64,000 nucleotides of DNA from Malikia sp. (GCF_028687635.1 NZ_JAQTZS010000012.1:23267-87266); one strand, 5' to 3'. Numbered from the stretch's first letter, positions 15,379-22,427 are shown. Notes: generated by a model not told the origin, from the sequence alone. Translations and numbers: made by a program.

Positions 15379-15486
15379 AACCTGGGCGGTCTTGGGCTGG
15401 CGCTGGGCACGCTGGCCCATGTCGATCACGCCGCGCGCGCTGGTGGGGCCGCTGGTGGCCTGGTTGGGGATCGTGGGCGCGCTCAT
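15379..15486 (-). pseudogene. 5' fragment of an operon gene interrupted by the toxin-antitoxin insertion
   Basis: The frame begins MSAPTIPNQATSGPTSARG and runs about 35 codons in operon phase (ATGA overlap with the preceding gene). It then enters the strand opposite the antidote gene, where the reading is only a shadow. The natural 3' part is missing. It marks the right edge of the inserted cargo. Confidence 0.45.
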
Positions 15487-15779
15487 GCTGCGGCCCTCCC
15501 TTGGTCGGCTGCCGTGCTGATCCGTGCCAGCCGCGCGCGGCCTTGCTCGGTCAGTCGATAGCGGCCCGTTCGGCATGGCCTGCCGTCGCGGTCGGTGCCG
15601 TCTATCAGCTCCATGTCGATGGAGTCCTGTCCCAGCTTGCGGCGCAGCTTCCAAATCACGTCAGGGCTGTTCGAGCTGCCGGCGATCCGGTCCAACGGCT
15701 CACGGTCAACCCAATGGCCAGGTCGCAGCGCATCAAGTACGCGGGCCTGCCTGGGGCTCAGTCTCGGGGTTGCGCTCAT
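15483..15779 (-). CDS. Small winged-helix-like protein, 98 aa
   Basis: Begins MSATPRLSPRQARVLDAL and has the layout of a short winged-helix domain: helix, helix, DVIWKLRRKLG recognition helix, then beta wing (CRTGRYRLTEQGRARL). It probably binds DNA. It overlaps genes on both sides by 4 bp. Confidence 0.55.
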   Translation of the reverse strand: MSATPRLSPRQARVLDALRPGHWVDREPLDRIAGSSNSPDVIWKLRRKLGQDSIDMELIDGTDRDGRPCRTGRYRLTEQGRARLARISTAADQGRAAA

Positions 15780-16504
15780 GCTGCCGTCCTCCCGATCATC
15801 GTGGCCTGGGTCAGCGCCAGCAGTGCGGCCTTGGTCAGCGCCAGCAGTGCGGCCTTGGTCTGCCGAAAGCCGGTGCGGTGATTGGGCGCCTGCTGCATGG
15901 CCTTCGCCGCTACGGCCTGGGCGACGGCCAGCATGGACTGAACCGGAACCGTGGCGCTCGCGCGCTGCCCGGCCTCGATGCCCGCCGTCTGGTTGACCAG
16001 CTTGTTCACGTTCATGTGAACGAACCGCTCGTTCGGTGATCCAGCCGTCAGGGCGTGAATCTGGTCATGCAGCGCGTGATAGGTGGGCAGGTACTCGACA
16101 CCTCGCATCTGTGCCGCGCGCCGGGCCTCGCCAAAGGCTTGGATCATCTTCAGATTGAGGTCTACGACTGTCGGCGTGTTCCTGCTCAGGGTCAGCACGA
16201 AAAACGCCTGATCCTCGTTCAGCAGGGCGAACCGCTCGCGCTGCCCGGTGCTGCTGCCCGTCGAAGCTCCTGTTTGAAACAGGACCTTTCCCAGCGCCAG
16301 CAGCTTGACCTCGTACCGCTTGACCAGCTCGAACAGGTCTTGATGACGCTTCTTCTTGAGGTGCAGCGCCAGCAGGCGAGAATCAATCCGGGCTTCGTCC
16401 TTGCGGATCACCAGCGCCAGCTTGCCGCCGTCTGGCTGGTCTAGAATGGCGCTGCTTGTGACGCTCGTCGTGATTTCGGTTGCGGCGGGCTTTTTTTTCA
16501 TCAT
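15776..16504 (-). CDS. Rha-family phage regulatory protein, 242 aa
   Basis: Residues about 20-135 match the pRha pattern (LALVIRKDEARIDSRLLA, KKKRHQDLFELVKRYE, FFVLTLSRNTPTVVDLNLKMIQAFGEAR). Rha proteins of lambdoid phages interfere with phage growth in hosts lacking IHF. Their role here is probably regulatory. The C-terminus holds a tandem duplication (TKAALLALTKAALLALTQA) from two DNA repeats near 15810-15855. Part of the leftward operon. Confidence 0.75.
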   Translation of the reverse strand: MMKKKPAATEITTSVTSSAILDQPDGGKLALVIRKDEARIDSRLLALHLKKKRHQDLFELVKRYEVKLLALGKVLFQTGASTGSSTGQRERFALLNEDQAFFVLTLSRNTPTVVDLNLKMIQAFGEARRAAQMRGVEYLPTYHALHDQIHALTAGSPNERFVHMNVNKLVNQTAGIEAGQRASATVPVQSMLAVAQAVAAKAMQQAPNHRTGFRQTKAALLALTKAALLALTQATMIGRTAA

Positions 16505-16935
16505 TCAGCCTCCAGCTCGTTGGCGACGTTGAGCAGGTCAGCCGCCAAGTGGCGAAGACCGTTGGGGCCGATAGGAATCTCGACGTAGGCCGGGTTGTCG
16601 CCAGTGACCCATGCCATCAGGCGGTTCGACTTCTTGCAGAAGAAGACCTGCTCGCCATCAGGATGCGCGTACAACTCGACCAGCGCCTTGTCGCGCTCGG
16701 CCGCACCGATATTGGCCTCGACCGAGTGGCCGGCAGCCAGGACCGGCGCCAGTTCCTCGACGAAGCCATGAATCACCGAGTCGAGGCGCGGCAGCTCTAC
16801 CAGGTCGAACATCGCTTCCTTGAACCACGCGCAGCGGGCTTCCGGGCAGTCGTCGTTACTGAAGGCGTCGATCACGTCGCAGGCGAGAGACTGGCCTTTT
16901 TCGCGGGCCAACAGGCCATTGGATTTCACGGTCAT
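16501..16935 (-). CDS. Hypothetical protein, 144 aa
   Basis: Not recognised. It is an acidic soluble protein starting MTVKSNGLLAREKGQSLA. It lies between the AlpA-like and Rha-like genes with 4-bp overlaps at both ends, which supports expression. Confidence 0.55.
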   Translation of the reverse strand: MTVKSNGLLAREKGQSLACDVIDAFSNDDCPEARCAWFKEAMFDLVELPRLDSVIHGFVEELAPVLAAGHSVEANIGAAERDKALVELYAHPDGEQVFFCKKSNRLMAWVTGDNPAYVEIPIGPNGLRHLAADLLNVANELEAE

Positions 16936-17258
16936 GCTGCCACCCCGCGCAGTTCTCGCACGTTGCCGGATTGGGGCTTGGCTGGCGCTGGATCAGCCGC
17001 CATGCCGCCCATCAGGCGCTCGAACTTGATTGCGCGCTGCCCTTGCAGGTACTCGACCAGGGCGCGGATTTCGTCGTCGGTCTTGCCTGCAATGCGTGCC
17101 GCGTTGATGGCCTCGATTTCGTCAGCAGGAAATCCGACAGCCCGTGCCCCGATGAGGACGGGACGGGTCATCAGCCCCGCCTTGATCGCGTTGTCTATGC
17201 TCGTATTCGAGCGGTAGCCGAGTTCGGCTCTTGCTTCCAGCTTTCGCAGTATCGCCAT
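16932..17258 (-). CDS. AlpA-like phage/island regulatory protein, 108 aa
   Basis: The N-terminal two thirds fit the AlpA-type excisionase/activator pattern (RAELGYRSNTSIDNAIKAGLMTRPVLIGARAVGFPADEIEAINAARIAGKTDDEIRALV). AlpA activates the integrase of the CP4-57 island in E. coli, so this protein may control excision. It heads a run of overlapping genes. The palindrome cluster at 17334-17400 lies just upstream and is a likely control site. Confidence 0.8.
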   Translation of the reverse strand: MAILRKLEARAELGYRSNTSIDNAIKAGLMTRPVLIGARAVGFPADEIEAINAARIAGKTDDEIRALVEYLQGQRAIKFERLMGGMAADPAPAKPQSGNVRELRGVAA

Positions 17259-17333
17259 TGGTTACCCCTTTGTGTCTCCCTGTGCGATTGCTCAGGGATT
17301 GGGGCGAATGCTGACGCAGAAAAGCCGGGATTC

Positions 17334-17400
17334 TTACGGCTGGCAGGCTAGCCGTTACGTGTAGCAGGCTAGCCGTTACGGCTGGCTAGCTAGCCGTAGT
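17334..17400. repeat. Palindrome/direct-repeat cluster upstream of the AlpA-like gene
   Basis: GCAGGCTAGCCGTTACG occurs at 17343-17359 and 17364-17380. A related inverted repeat TACGGCT...AGCCGTA lies at 17377-17399, overlapping the stop codon of the next gene upstream. GGCTAGCC is itself palindromic. It is a likely operator or attenuator for the AlpA operon. Confidence 0.55.
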
Positions 17401-17862
17401 GCGCTGCTTGTTCAGCTTGCGCAGGTGCTCGTAAATCAGGCGAACGTAGTTTTTGGGTGCGCCGGCCAGATGCTCGGGGATTTTTGCCGCCAGTTTCCGG
17501 GCAATGTCCATGTCCGCCCCCTTCATGGTCTTGGCTTCCTGCTCGGCCCATGTCTTGATCGCACGGGTATCGCTGTTTTTGCTGGACCCTCCCAGCCTTC
17601 CAGCCTTCGCCATCATGTTTTTATGATCTTTTTCTTCAATGTACCTACCATAGATAACCAATTCACTTAGCCTTTGATTTAATTCCAATCTATCATCCGA
17701 ATCTTTTTCGGTATATTTATCAAGAATTTCATAAATAACCGCAATGGCTGCATTGGATACCTTGTCATAGGTCATTCCTACAGCCTTGTCGCCAACTCTA
17801 TTAACCATGTCGTTGATGGTTTTTTGGCACATATTGCGATAACGGATACTTGAACGATTCAT
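17386..17862 (-). CDS. Hypothetical protein in a low-GC patch, 158 aa
   Basis: Not recognised. It starts MNRSSIRYRNMCQKTIND and is helical with many Asp/Lys residues (LDKYTEKDSDDRLELNQRL, KAGRLGGSSKNSDTRAIKTWAEQEA). Bases 17620-17860 are clearly richer in A/T than the rest of the element, suggesting acquisition from a different source. The start was set at 17862 rather than an upstream Met because the upstream extension looks unrelated. Confidence 0.55.
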   Translation of the reverse strand: MNRSSIRYRNMCQKTINDMVNRVGDKAVGMTYDKVSNAAIAVIYEILDKYTEKDSDDRLELNQRLSELVIYGRYIEEKDHKNMMAKAGRLGGSSKNSDTRAIKTWAEQEAKTMKGADMDIARKLAAKIPEHLAGAPKNYVRLIYEHLRKLNKQRTTAS

Positions 17863-18084
17863 TTGCGACCCCTGTTGCGCACCCCAAACGAAAAACACGC
17901 CGCCCGGTCAGGGTGTCCGGGTGTTCGCCAGCGGGGATCAGCCGCAGGCTAGGCGTGTTGGGTCGATTGTGGCATAGGTCGGCAGCTCGACCAGCAACAG
18001 CGCCAGCAAGGCCCATAGCAGGCGCTCAGGCGCTCGCATCATGCGAGTGGGTGCCCTGGGTTGCGTTCGGCCTGCTGCTGCGAT

Positions 18085-18426
18085 CTAGCGGGCTTGCTGC
18101 CGTTGTCCGTGGTCTGTCTCGGGTATCCGCCGCATCGCATCCTCAATCAGCATGTAAGCCTTGCGCTTGCTGCAACCGAACTCGGACATCAGCCGGTTTC
18201 TGGTGGTGGGGCGGTCGTTGCCGGCGTCCAGGAGCTGCCGGGCGCGTTCGACCTGGTAGGGGCGCGTGAGGTCACGATAGTTGAAGCGGATCACCTTCCC
18301 GGCCTGGGCCTTGATCAGCTCCATGATCCGGGCCTTCGTGCGCTCGCATCCCTCGATCCGGTGGAACTCCATCATGAACCACTCGAAATCTGTCGTCTCG
18401 TCGCGCTTGCCTGCCGTCAGTGCCAT
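18085..18426 (-). CDS. Hypothetical protein with probable C-terminal HTH, 113 aa
   Basis: Starts MALTAGKRDETTDFEWF. The last 60 residues (YQVERARQLLDAGNDRPTTRNRLMSEFGCSKRKAYMLIEDAM) look like a helix-turn-helix that could bind DNA, somewhat like phage activators. Family not assigned. It is followed by 220 bp with an inverted repeat before the next gene. Confidence 0.5.
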   Translation of the reverse strand: MALTAGKRDETTDFEWFMMEFHRIEGCERTKARIMELIKAQAGKVIRFNYRDLTRPYQVERARQLLDAGNDRPTTRNRLMSEFGCSKRKAYMLIEDAMRRIPETDHGQRQQAR

Positions 18427-18901
18427 GCAGGCAATGGTTCGGCGGGGGCGCGCAAGTGGCAGGCGAAATCATGCACGGATGGAGCCGGGCCGCTGCCGTG
18501 GCGAGCGTCAGCAGGATCAGGTGGGCGTGAGGGCCGCTGACGCCTGTTCTTGTCCTGCAAAAGCAGGCGTATCAGGCGCTTGAACCCTACCCAAAACCTC
18601 CCCATTCCAGCAGCTCGACCAGCACGGAAACCGTCTGGGTTTCTTGTGGGTTTCAGACCATTTGCAGCGGCTCGCCAGGGTGCGGACTTTGCGGAGAAAC
18701 CAGTCTCGGACTTTCGGGCAAACCCTCGTACCTTTCGGACTTACTCGGGCTGGCCTGGGTGCGGGCTTTGCGGGGAAACCCGCCGTCGGAAACGACGGAA
18801 ACCCGCCGCCTGGGTGTTGCGAAAGGTGTTTCCTTTGTTTAGAAACTTTAGAAACCCCAGTGCGCGCAGTAGCTCGACGGGCTGAAAAGTGAGCCGGTTG
18901 G

Positions 18902-19033
18902 ATGACCATCGCGCTGCGGGAGTTCGGCCAGCGGCTCGACGGCCTGCACGGTCAGGTGGTCGTCGCCGGCCAGCCCTTCAGGATCTTGGATCTGGATGGG
19001 CATCGGGCCGATGGGGCAGCATTCGGCTGGTGA
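18902..19033 (+). CDS. Possible small protein, 43 aa
   Basis: Encodes MTIALREFGQRLDGLHGQ and 25 more residues (VVVAGQPFRILDLDGHR). The composition is more protein-like than the surroundings. The ribosome site is weak and no family is known. It lies inside the hairpin-rich region. Confidence 0.25.
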   Translation: MTIALREFGQRLDGLHGQVVVAGQPFRILDLDGHRADGAAFGW

Positions 19034-19314
19034 TCAGATCCTTCGACCGGAAAATCCTCCGGGTCGATGCGGCGAAATTTACCGCTTCGATGCGGCGCGC
19101 GCGCGGTAGATGTGAGCAAACCTGCTCACATTGCAGCTCGACCAGGGCGTCGTCGTCGGCGTGAGGGCCGCTGACGGTGATCTGGCGGTCGCTGACCATC
19201 GCCAGCCCTTGCCCTCCCGCGTTCCAAACGCCGAAGGGTCGGATTTGAAATCCAGCCCTTGCCGCCGAAGGATCGCGTTTGAAACGCGACCCCTTGCCTA
19301 CCTCGACCATGCCG

Positions 19315-19345
19315 CCAGGGGTGCGGATAGCGTCCGTACCCCTGG
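19315..19345. repeat. Strong isolated hairpin, 13-bp stem
   Basis: CCAGGGGTGCGGA pairs with TCCGTACCCCTGG (one G-T wobble) around a 5-nt loop. No T-run follows, so it is not a standard terminator. Confidence 0.6.
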
Positions 19346-19684
19346 GCCATGCCACCAGCTCGACCCGCCCTTTTTGTAGTTGTCAGGTCAACTTTTGGTC
19401 AACTTTCGCGGCCGGCCCCTTTTTGTCGCCGCGCCTGTAACTTTCGGCTGTAAGTTTTTGTGCTGCGACCCGTTGCAGCCGGTCGGCGCTGATCTGGTGC
19501 ATCTGGGTGTCGGTCCTGCTGCGGCGGTCTGGTGGGCTTGCTGCCGTGGTGCCAGGGCTCCCACTGGTGGGAGGGGTGACGTAGGCGGGAGGGGTCGGCA
19601 GCGCTATCGCGGGCGCTCAACCCTTGACTGAACCTTGGCAGGACAGCCAGCTCGACCATCACGCCGCATGGGTTGCACCAGCCG

Positions 19685-19760
19685 GCAGCGGATCACCGCC
19701 CATGCCTTGACCTGGTGGCCTTGCCGGGCGCCAGTCGCGCAGGATCAGCGCCGTCGTGCC
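19685..19760. repeat. 76-bp direct repeat, copy 1
   Basis: Matches 20630-20705 with 4 mismatches in 76 bp. The two copies flank the DUF2335 gene pair. Both lie near a CCCTTGCAGCAGTC motif, which recurs as well (19909, 20607). Confidence 0.75.
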
Positions 19761-19931
19761 GGCCGCGTCAGCCAGGAATGGCCGGCATCGATGCGGCGCG
19801 CACCAGATGGCGAACGACGAAAGCGCAGCTCGGGAACTACGTGCACCGCGCACGGGTTTGCCGTGTACGGCTGGGCCAGATACGGTGGGGTCGGCGTTTC
19901 ACCGACCCCTTGCAGCAGTCTCCAGCCTAGG

Positions 19932-20303
19932 TTACTTCCCGTTGGACTTGCTGCGAACAATGGCCTGAATGATGGCAACGACAGGCAGGCTCACCAGCGC
20001 CACGCTAACGGCAGGATGCGCGCCAAGGTAGACACTCAGTACGCATCCGGCCAGCGCCAAAATCGAGACAGCCCCGTCGATCCAGTGCCCACGACGGGTG
20101 TCCCGAATGGTCGCATTCAAGATGGCGGATTCTTGATCTATGCGGTGCTGCTGCTCCCGCTCGACCATCGCCATGATGCGTTCAGCCCCGTTAGGGATGA
20201 TTGAATCAAACTGCGCCAGCGCACCCGGTGGCGGTAACGGGCCGGCCCACTGTTGAGACACAAGCCCTTGCTGGGCTCCTGCCTCCTGCTGTTGCTTGGG
20301 CAT
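19932..20303 (-). CDS. DUF2335 membrane protein, 123 aa
   Basis: Carries the DUF2335 signature (IIPNGAERIMAMVEREQQHRIDQESAIL) followed by two membrane helices (WIDGAVSILALAGCVLSVYLGA; VALVSLPVVAIIQAIV) and a short Lys tail. The family is common in phages and islands, with no known function. The start at 20303 is 4 nt after the preceding stop with AGCAGG upstream; an in-frame Met at 20360 is possible. Confidence 0.7.
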   Translation of the reverse strand: MPKQQQEAGAQQGLVSQQWAGPLPPPGALAQFDSIIPNGAERIMAMVEREQQHRIDQESAILNATIRDTRRGHWIDGAVSILALAGCVLSVYLGAHPAVSVALVSLPVVAIIQAIVRSKSNGK

Positions 20304-20307
20304 CCTG

Positions 20308-20544
20308 CTACGCGCCAGCCTTGGTTTTGCGGGACGCTTGGGGTGCTCGCTCGGCATCAATCACAGCCCGGAAGGTTCCGCCAAGTCGCAGCACGTCGCC
20401 GCGAAGACGGCTCAGGTCGTCGCCTTTCGGCCTGGGGTACTCGGCAGGGGCTCCAATGGTCGCAGGCGCAGCAAGGCCAGCCAGTATCCCGGCAATGATT
20501 GCCTTGCCTCTTGCAAGGTGGTTTTTCGTCAATGTCGCGCCCAT
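20308..20544 (-). CDS. Hypothetical small protein with one hydrophobic segment, 78 aa
   Basis: Starts MGATLTKNHLARGKAIIAG and has one N-terminal hydrophobic stretch that could be a membrane helix or signal, then a charged helix. It is paired with the DUF2335 gene (4-nt gap), so it is likely a membrane partner. Function unknown. Confidence 0.5.
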   Translation of the reverse strand: MGATLTKNHLARGKAIIAGILAGLAAPATIGAPAEYPRPKGDDLSRLRGDVLRLGGTFRAVIDAERAPQASRKTKAGA

Positions 20545-20629
20545 GCGCTGACTCTAGCACATGGCGCATATTGACCCAAGGAGCGCCAAGGAGCGCCATT
20601 CCAACCCCTTGCAGCAGTCGCCCCAGCTC

Positions 20630-20705
20630 GCAGCGGATCGCCGCCCATGCCTTGATCTGGTGGCCTTGCCGGGCGCCAGTCGCGCAGGGTCAGCGCCGCC
20701 GTGCC
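20630..20705. repeat. 76-bp direct repeat, copy 2
   Basis: About 95% identical to 19685-19760. Confidence 0.75.
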
Positions 20706-20805
20706 AGGAACAGCAGCGCCAGCCCATCGCCGCCACAGCTCACGCCATGTTGGAACGGGTGGAACATCGCCAGCAAAACAGGGGCAGCGCCTGCCTTGTA
20801 ACCTG

Positions 20806-20895
20806 TGTGACCTGTTCCGAATCCCATCAGGTCACAAGTTTTCCGCGCCGCTCTCCTATGAGAATGTATGTTTGTGACCTTGTGACTTGTGTGAC
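20806..20895. repeat. TGTGAC motif cluster (five copies)
   Basis: TGTGAC at 20806, 20873, 20881 and 20890, and inverted at 20831. It lies upstream of the leftward DUF2335 pair, so it may be an operator or an iteron set. Similar GTCACAA motifs occur inside the 6604-7038 gene. Confidence 0.4.
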
Positions 20896-20947
20896 TCATA
20901 TAAATAGAACCTCGCATGAGAAGATTCAGGCGTCCGCCCACAAAAAA

Positions 20948-20970
20948 CCCGGCTCACTGGCCGGGCTGGT
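20948..20970 (-). terminator. Integrase terminator
   Basis: Reading leftward, CCCGGC-CAGTGA-GCCGGG is followed by a run of six T (20942-20947). It lies 30 bp after the integrase stop codon. Confidence 0.75.
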
Positions 20971-20994
20971 GGTGGGCTTGCTGCTGGCGCTGGA

Positions 20995-22233
20995 TCACGC
21001 GGCCCGCAGTTGGATCACGTCCGCCCCGGTGCGCAGCTTGTCCAGGTAGTCCGCCCACTCTTGCATCATGGCGGTGCGCTGCTTCAGGTAGGTGGTGCGG
21101 TTATAGGCTCGCCCGTTGGCGTCCTTCACGGCGTGGGCTAGTTGGGCCTCGATGACCAGCGGATCACATTCCAGGCGCTCGGCAAGCATGGTGCGCGCCG
21201 TTGCCCGGAACCCGTGCCACGTCTGAATCTCTGGCGTGTAGCCCAGCGCGATCAAGGCGGACCGAACGGAGTTCTCGGACATGGGCTTGCTTCGCTGGCG
21301 CTCGCCTGGGAACACCAGCCCCGTAACCTCGGTGAAGGGCTTGAGTTCGCGCAGCAGCTCCACAGCCTGCCTGGGCAGCGGGACTAGGTGCGGGTCGCCG
21401 TTTTCCTTGCCGTCCTTGCTTCGCTTCATCCTTGCGGCCGGAATTGTCCACAGTGCCGCCTCCAAGTCGATTTCATCCCATGCCGCGCCGCGCAGCTCGC
21501 CCGGACGCTGAAACAGCATGGGCGCCAGTTGCAGCGCCGCCCGGACTATCACCCCGCCCTTGTAGACCTGAATCCCGCGCAGCAGCTCCCCGAACTTCAC
21601 GGGATCGGTGATGGCTGCGAAGTGCCGCCCACGGTACGGGGAAAGTGCCCCCTTCAGGTCTGGTGTGATATCGCGCTCTACCCTGCCCGTCGCCACGGCG
21701 TAGCGCCAAACCTGCCGGGCCAGCATCAGGCCACGGTCGGCAGTCTCGACGGCCCCGCGTTCCTCGACCTTGCGCAGCGTCGCCAGCAGCTCGACCGGCT
21801 TGATATCGGCCATGCGTCGGTCCCCCAGCCAGGGGAACAGGTCGCGCTCGAACTGGCGCAAGGATCGGTCGGCGTGTGCCTCGCTCCAATGCGGGGACTG
21901 CTTCCCGTACCACTCCAGCGCAACAACCTTGAGTGAGTCGCCCGCAGGATTGACCGCCGTCAGCTTCTCGACCTTGCGCGCCTGAATCGGGTCTATCCCC
22001 CCGGCCTTCTTCAGCTTCGCATCGTCTCGCTTCGCCCTTGCGTCTTTCAGGCCCACTGCTGGATAGCTGCCGATGGCGAGCTGCTTTTCCTTGCCGCCCG
22101 TGCGGTACTTGAGAAACCAGCGTTTGGACCCTGCCGGGCTAACCTGAAGGTACAGCCCGCCCGAGTCGCTGAATCTGGCCTGTTTCTTGTCAGGCGGGCA
22201 GGTGGCGTTACGGCAGGCGGCATCGGTCAACAT
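20995..22233 (-). CDS. P4-type tyrosine integrase, 412 aa
   Basis: The N-terminal arm-binding domain (DUF4102 type: KKQARFSDSGGLYLQVSPAGSKRWFLKYR, KQLAIGSYPAVGLKDAR) is followed by a core-binding region and the tyrosine recombinase catalytic domain. Catalytic pieces visible are the Arg in FQRPGELRGAAWDEID, HGFRATART, and the C-terminal AYNRTTYLKQR with the nucleophile Tyr. It should integrate and excise the element at the ssrA terminator. The start at 22233 gives the normal family length but its ribosome site is weak; ATG at 22284 is possible. The start codon lies among GTACCCCC repeats, so the integrase may repress itself. Confidence 0.9.
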   Translation of the reverse strand: MLTDAACRNATCPPDKKQARFSDSGGLYLQVSPAGSKRWFLKYRTGGKEKQLAIGSYPAVGLKDARAKRDDAKLKKAGGIDPIQARKVEKLTAVNPAGDSLKVVALEWYGKQSPHWSEAHADRSLRQFERDLFPWLGDRRMADIKPVELLATLRKVEERGAVETADRGLMLARQVWRYAVATGRVERDITPDLKGALSPYRGRHFAAITDPVKFGELLRGIQVYKGGVIVRAALQLAPMLFQRPGELRGAAWDEIDLEAALWTIPAARMKRSKDGKENGDPHLVPLPRQAVELLRELKPFTEVTGLVFPGERQRSKPMSENSVRSALIALGYTPEIQTWHGFRATARTMLAERLECDPLVIEAQLAHAVKDANGRAYNRTTYLKQRTAMMQEWADYLDKLRTGADVIQLRAA

Positions 22234-22352
22234 GGGGGTACGGCTTTCAGGGGTGGGGGTACAGCGCAACGGGTGCGCTCTCATAGGGGAACGGGGGTAC
22301 AAAACCCGCCAAATCCCCCCGGTGGGCTAGTTGTACCCCCGGTTGTACCCCC
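22234..22352. repeat. Arm-type integrase site cluster, right end (GTACCCCC x5)
   Basis: The motif occurs as GGGGGTAC at 22234, 22255 and 22293, and as GTACCCCC at 22333 and 22345. The last two are 12 bp apart, as at the left end (5828, 5840). They sit between the integrase start and the att core. Confidence 0.6.
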
Positions 22353-22412
22353 GCTTTCAATTGGCTGTCAATGTGGCTCTATGTGCCTCTTTGGGCGATG
22401 CTTGCCCGTGCG

Positions 22413-22427
22413 CACCAATGAAAAAGG
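22413..22427. repeat. attR core, CACCAATGAAAAAGG
   Basis: Right copy of the 15-bp direct repeat. It lies immediately at the ssrA terminator, so insertion leaves the tmRNA intact. Confidence 0.7.

Larger units (their letters stand above)
18427..19931. other. 1.5-kb hairpin-rich stretch without a convincing gene
   Basis: No long coding frame is convincing. It contains many stable inverted repeats: CCGTCG-GAAA-CGACGG (18783-18798), TGTGAGC...GCTCACA (19111-19130), two related hairpins built on GGATTTGAAATCC and CGCGTTTGAAACGCG (19234-19295), and a 13-bp stem at 19315-19345. GGCGTGAGGGCCGCTGACG occurs twice (18524, 19158), a 24-bp motif recurs at 18678 and 18757, and CAGCTCGACC modules recur. 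It may encode a structured RNA or be an accretion of repeats. Confidence 0.55.
20545..20947. other. Intergenic region upstream of the DUF2335 pair
   Basis: About 400 bp between the integrase terminator and the small membrane-protein gene. It contains the second 76-bp repeat (20630-20705) and five TGTGAC motifs (20806-20895). An AT-rich stretch follows (CATATAAATAG near 20897) that could be a promoter. Short frames here are not protein-like. Confidence 0.5.
5742..22427. mobile_element. 16.7-kb integrative element in the ssrA terminator (P4-like)
   Basis: The element is bounded by exact copies of CACCAATGAAAAAGG at 5742-5756 and 22413-22427. Joining the left outer flank to the right outer flank rebuilds a terminator laid out like the intact one at 3731-3791, which is strong evidence for precise site-specific insertion. 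The P4-type integrase gene lies at the ssrA end. Most genes read leftward in tightly overlapping chains: integrase, DUF2335, AlpA-like, Rha-like, winged-helix, membrane protein, primase-helicase, SSB-like. No terminase, capsid, tail, relaxase or type IV secretion genes are seen. It is probably a phage-satellite-like or autonomously replicating island. Confidence 0.8.

Noticed and set aside
13831..15654. One 607-codon leftward frame spanning the toxin-antitoxin genes
   Set aside because: The middle is the exact antisense of three well-supported rightward genes. Only its two ends (the MSAPTIPNQ fragment and the Ash-like part) look like protein, so it was split.
18427..19931. A retron or integron-type array in the hairpin-rich region
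   Set aside because: No reverse transcriptase or integron integrase is near, and the hairpins lack attC-like or msr-msd organisation that I can recognise.
20690..20941. An 83-codon leftward frame upstream of the DUF2335 pair
   Set aside because: It spans the 76-bp repeat edge and TGTGAC cluster, has odd composition and no ribosome site. Kept only as a region note.
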